Source: Streptomyces albireticuli (GTDB taxonomy: Bacteria > Actinomycetota > Actinomycetes > Streptomycetales > Streptomycetaceae). From it: a stretch of DNA of 64,000 nt. Under the pieces are notes generated by a model. That model was given only the letters and a program-made list of their open reading frames with translations, was not told the DNA's origin and did not search any database. Both the position numbers and the translations under genes were made by a program. The DNA is taken from NCBI RefSeq assembly GCF_002192455.1, contig NZ_CP021744.1, positions 6,534,501-6,598,500 of the forward strand, read 5' to 3'. This document shows, piece after piece, positions 62,212 to 64,000 of the stretch; position 1 is the stretch's first letter, and the number at the start of each line of letters is the position of its first letter.

Positions 62212-64000
62212 AGCTCCACCAGCTCACGATCACCGCCTTCGGGCCCTTCGGCGGCACCCAGCACATCGACTTCGACGAGCTGTCCGCCGCCGGGCTGTTC
62301 CTGCTGCACGGCCCCACGGGCGCCGGCAAGACCTCCGTCCTCGACGCCGTCTGCTACGCCCTCTACGGCGGCGTGCCCGGCGCCCGCCAGGGCAGCGGCC
62401 TCACCCTGCGCAGCGACCACGCGGACCCCGGCACGCCCACCGAGGTCGTCCTCGACCTCACCGTCGGCGGCCGCCGCCTGGAGATCACCCGGCGGCCCGA
62501 GCAGCTCCGCCCCAAGAAGAGGGGCACCGGCTTCACCCGGGAAAAGGCGGCCAGCACCCTGCGCGAGCGGACCGACGGTGGCCCCTGGCAGGGCCTCAGC
62601 CGCTCCCACCAGGAGATCGGCGAGGAGATCGGCCAGCTGCTCGGCATGAGCCGGGAGCAGTTCTGCCAGGTCGTCCTGCTGCCCCAGGGCGACTTCGCCC
62701 GCTTCCTGCGCGCCGAGGACACCGCGCGCGGCAAGCTGCTCGGCAAGCTCTTCGACACCAGCCGCTTCGCCGCCGTCGAGGACCGGCTCGCCGAGCTGCG
62801 CCGCGCCGCCGAGCAGCAGGTCCGCACCGGCGACGAGCGGCTCCTCGCCCTCGCCCACCGGATGCACCAGGCCGCCGGCGACCCCACGCTGCCCGAGCCG
62901 GGCACCGCGGACCTGGCCGCCGCCCCCGCCGCCGTGCCGGCGCAGCGCGCCTCGCGCACGGCCGCCCGCAAGGACCCGCAGCCCCTGGCGCCCGGCGACC
63001 CCGGCCTGGCCGACGCCGTCCTGGAGTGGGCCGCCCTGGCCCGTACGAGCGCGCGCGAGCGGCGGGACATCGCCGCCCTGGCCGTGCGCACCGCCGAGGA
63101 GGCGCACCGCGCCGCCCGGGCCGGGGTGGACGAGGCCCGTGAGCTGGCCGGACTCCAGCACCGGCACGCCGAGGCCCGGGAGCGCGCCGAGGCGCTCGAC
63201 GCCCGGCGGGACGAGCGCCGCGAGACCGGTGCCCGCCTGGAGCGGGCCCGCGCCGCCGCGGCCGTGGGCCCCGCCCTGGAGCTGCGCGACGAGGCCGGGC
63301 GGGCCCACCGCGCGGCCGTCGCCGCCGAGCGGGCCGCCCGCGAACGGCTCCCCGGCGACCACCGGGACGCGGCCGGGGAGCGGCTCGCCGCCCTGGAGCA
63401 CCGGCTCCGCGAGGACCTCGGCTCGCTGTCCGCCGCCCGCCGCGCCGAACAGCGGGCCGCCGCCCTCGCCGCCGAACGGGCCGGGCTGGACCGCGACGCC
63501 CTCGCCGACGAGGACACCCTCGCCGACGCCACCGACTGGCTCGCCGGCTGGGAGACCCTGCGCGCCGCCCACGAGCGGCGCGTCGAGGACGCGCACGAGG
63601 CGGCCACCCGCGCCGCCCGCCTGGAGGGCGAGATCGCCCCCGCCCGGCGCCGGCTGGAGGCCGCCCGCGAACGCGACCGCCTCGCCGGGGCCACCGGTGC
63701 GGCCGAGGCCCGGCTGCTGGACGCCCGGGAGCGCGCCGCGCGCGCCCGGGAACAGTGGCTCGAACTCAAGGAGCGCCGCCTGCTCGGCATAGCCGCCGAG
63801 CTCGCCACCGCGCTCGGACCCGGCGAGCCCTGCAAGGTGTGCGGCGCCACCGAGCACCCGGCCCCCGCCCGCACCACCGCCGGACACGTCGACCGGGCCG
63901 AGGAGGAGCGGGCGCTGGACGCCGCCCAGCAGGCCGACACCGCCCGCGAGCACGCGGAGGGCGAGCTCCGGGCGCTGCGCGACGACCTGGAACGGGCCAC
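62208..64000 (+). CDS. sbcC: Exonuclease subunit SbcC (3' end outside window)
   Basis: The first 597 codons of an SMC/Rad50-type ATPase starting at GTG 62208. Walker A GPTGAGKTS is near residue 35, and the Q-loop segment VVLLPQGDFARFLRA is present. Long Ala/Arg/Glu-rich coiled coils follow. The zinc hook is Cys542-x2-Cys545 (GEPCKVCG). The returning coil and the Walker B lobe must lie beyond base 64000. With SbcD it forms the ATP-dependent nuclease that processes palindromes, which fits the many hairpin repeats in this genome. Confidence 0.95.
   Translation, partial: MKLHQLTITAFGPFGGTQHIDFDELSAAGLFLLHGPTGAGKTSVLDAVCYALYGGVPGARQGSGLTLRSDHADPGTPTEVVLDLTVGGRRLEITRRPEQLRPKKRGTGFTREKAASTLRERTDGGPWQGLSRSHQEIGEEIGQLLGMSREQFCQVVLLPQGDFARFLRAEDTARGKLLGKLFDTSRFAAVEDRLAELRRAAEQQVRTGDERLLALAHRMHQAAGDPTLPEPGTADLAAAPAAVPAQRASRTAARKDPQPLAPGDPGLADAVLEWAALARTSARERRDIAALAVRTAEEAHRAARAGVDEARELAGLQHRHAEARERAEALDARRDERRETGARLERARAAAAVGPALELRDEAGRAHRAAVAAERAARERLPGDHRDAAGERLAALEHRLREDLGSLSAARRAEQRAAALAAERAGLDRDALADEDTLADATDWLAGWETLRAAHERRVEDAHEAATRAARLEGEIAPARRRLEAARERDRLAGATGAAEARLLDARERAARAREQWLELKERRLLGIAAELATALGPGEPCKVCGATEHPAPARTTAGHVDRAEEERALDAAQQADTAREHAEGELRALRDDLERA

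Overview
The window is from a high-GC actinomycete, almost certainly Streptomyces. The signs are extreme GC bias at third codon positions, frequent GTG/TTG starts, ATGA/GTGA stop-start overlaps, very rare TTA codons, and typical chromosomal genes (meaB, uppP, a divergent third EF-Tu, sbcDC). No rRNA, tRNA, CRISPR array, transposase or phage structural gene was seen. All functions come from reading motifs by hand; no database search was possible.

Layout. (1) 1-10.4 kb holds mostly ordinary genes: the 3' end of meaB, a cation/proton antiporter, a lipoprotein, a secreted GH16-like protein, uppP, small hypotheticals, an EF-Tu paralogue with altered GTPase motifs, a spermidine-synthase-like protein and a thioesterase-fold protein. 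(2) 10.4-30.0 kb is an unusual locus in two divergent arms. The minus arm encodes a six-bladed NHL propeller fused to two copies of a beta-rich module, a 121-aa protein, a GT4 glycosyltransferase, and a protein made of two more copies of that module. The plus arm starts with a probable ribosome-inactivating protein (rRNA N-glycosidase fold, catalytic Glu/Arg and flanking Tyr/Trp all alignable). It continues as a tightly coupled operon of four very large or fibre-like proteins: 1706 aa (DUF6603-like plus C-terminal propeller), 779 aa, 1298 aa and 502 aa (tail-fibre-like beta repeats). Two TTA codons near the start of the 1706-aa gene suggest bldA-dependent, late expression.

(3) 30.2-44.7 kb: a DedA protein, then a compact PKS-NRPS cluster: a small LuxR-type regulator, an MFS exporter, a KS-AT-ACP PKS, a 2576-aa aminotransferase / luciferase-like monooxygenase / C-A-PCP-C protein, and a hexapeptide acyltransferase. 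There is no loading domain and no thioesterase. A 20-copy perfect 18-bp minisatellite encodes the aminotransferase-monooxygenase linker. (4) 44.9-48.6 kb: a SAM methyltransferase divergent from an XRE-cupin regulator, a GNAT acetyltransferase, a YigZ/IMPACT protein and a polysaccharide deacetylase.

(5) 48.7-59.4 kb: a second probable biosynthetic cluster that matches no class I know. Two paralogous ATP-grasp ligases flank a plus-strand operon of an unrecognised 635-aa protein with a TTA codon, a Rieske ferredoxin, a 7Fe-type ferredoxin, a cupin with a cysteine-rich tail, a DUF3050 (haem-oxygenase-fold) protein and an aldehyde dehydrogenase. A methyltransferase and an MFS exporter complete it. 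The gene set suggests oxidative tailoring, amide-bond formation, methylation and export of a small amino-acid-derived metabolite. (6) 59.6-64.0 kb: an L,D-transpeptidase lipoprotein and the sbcDC nuclease operon, with sbcC cut by the window end.
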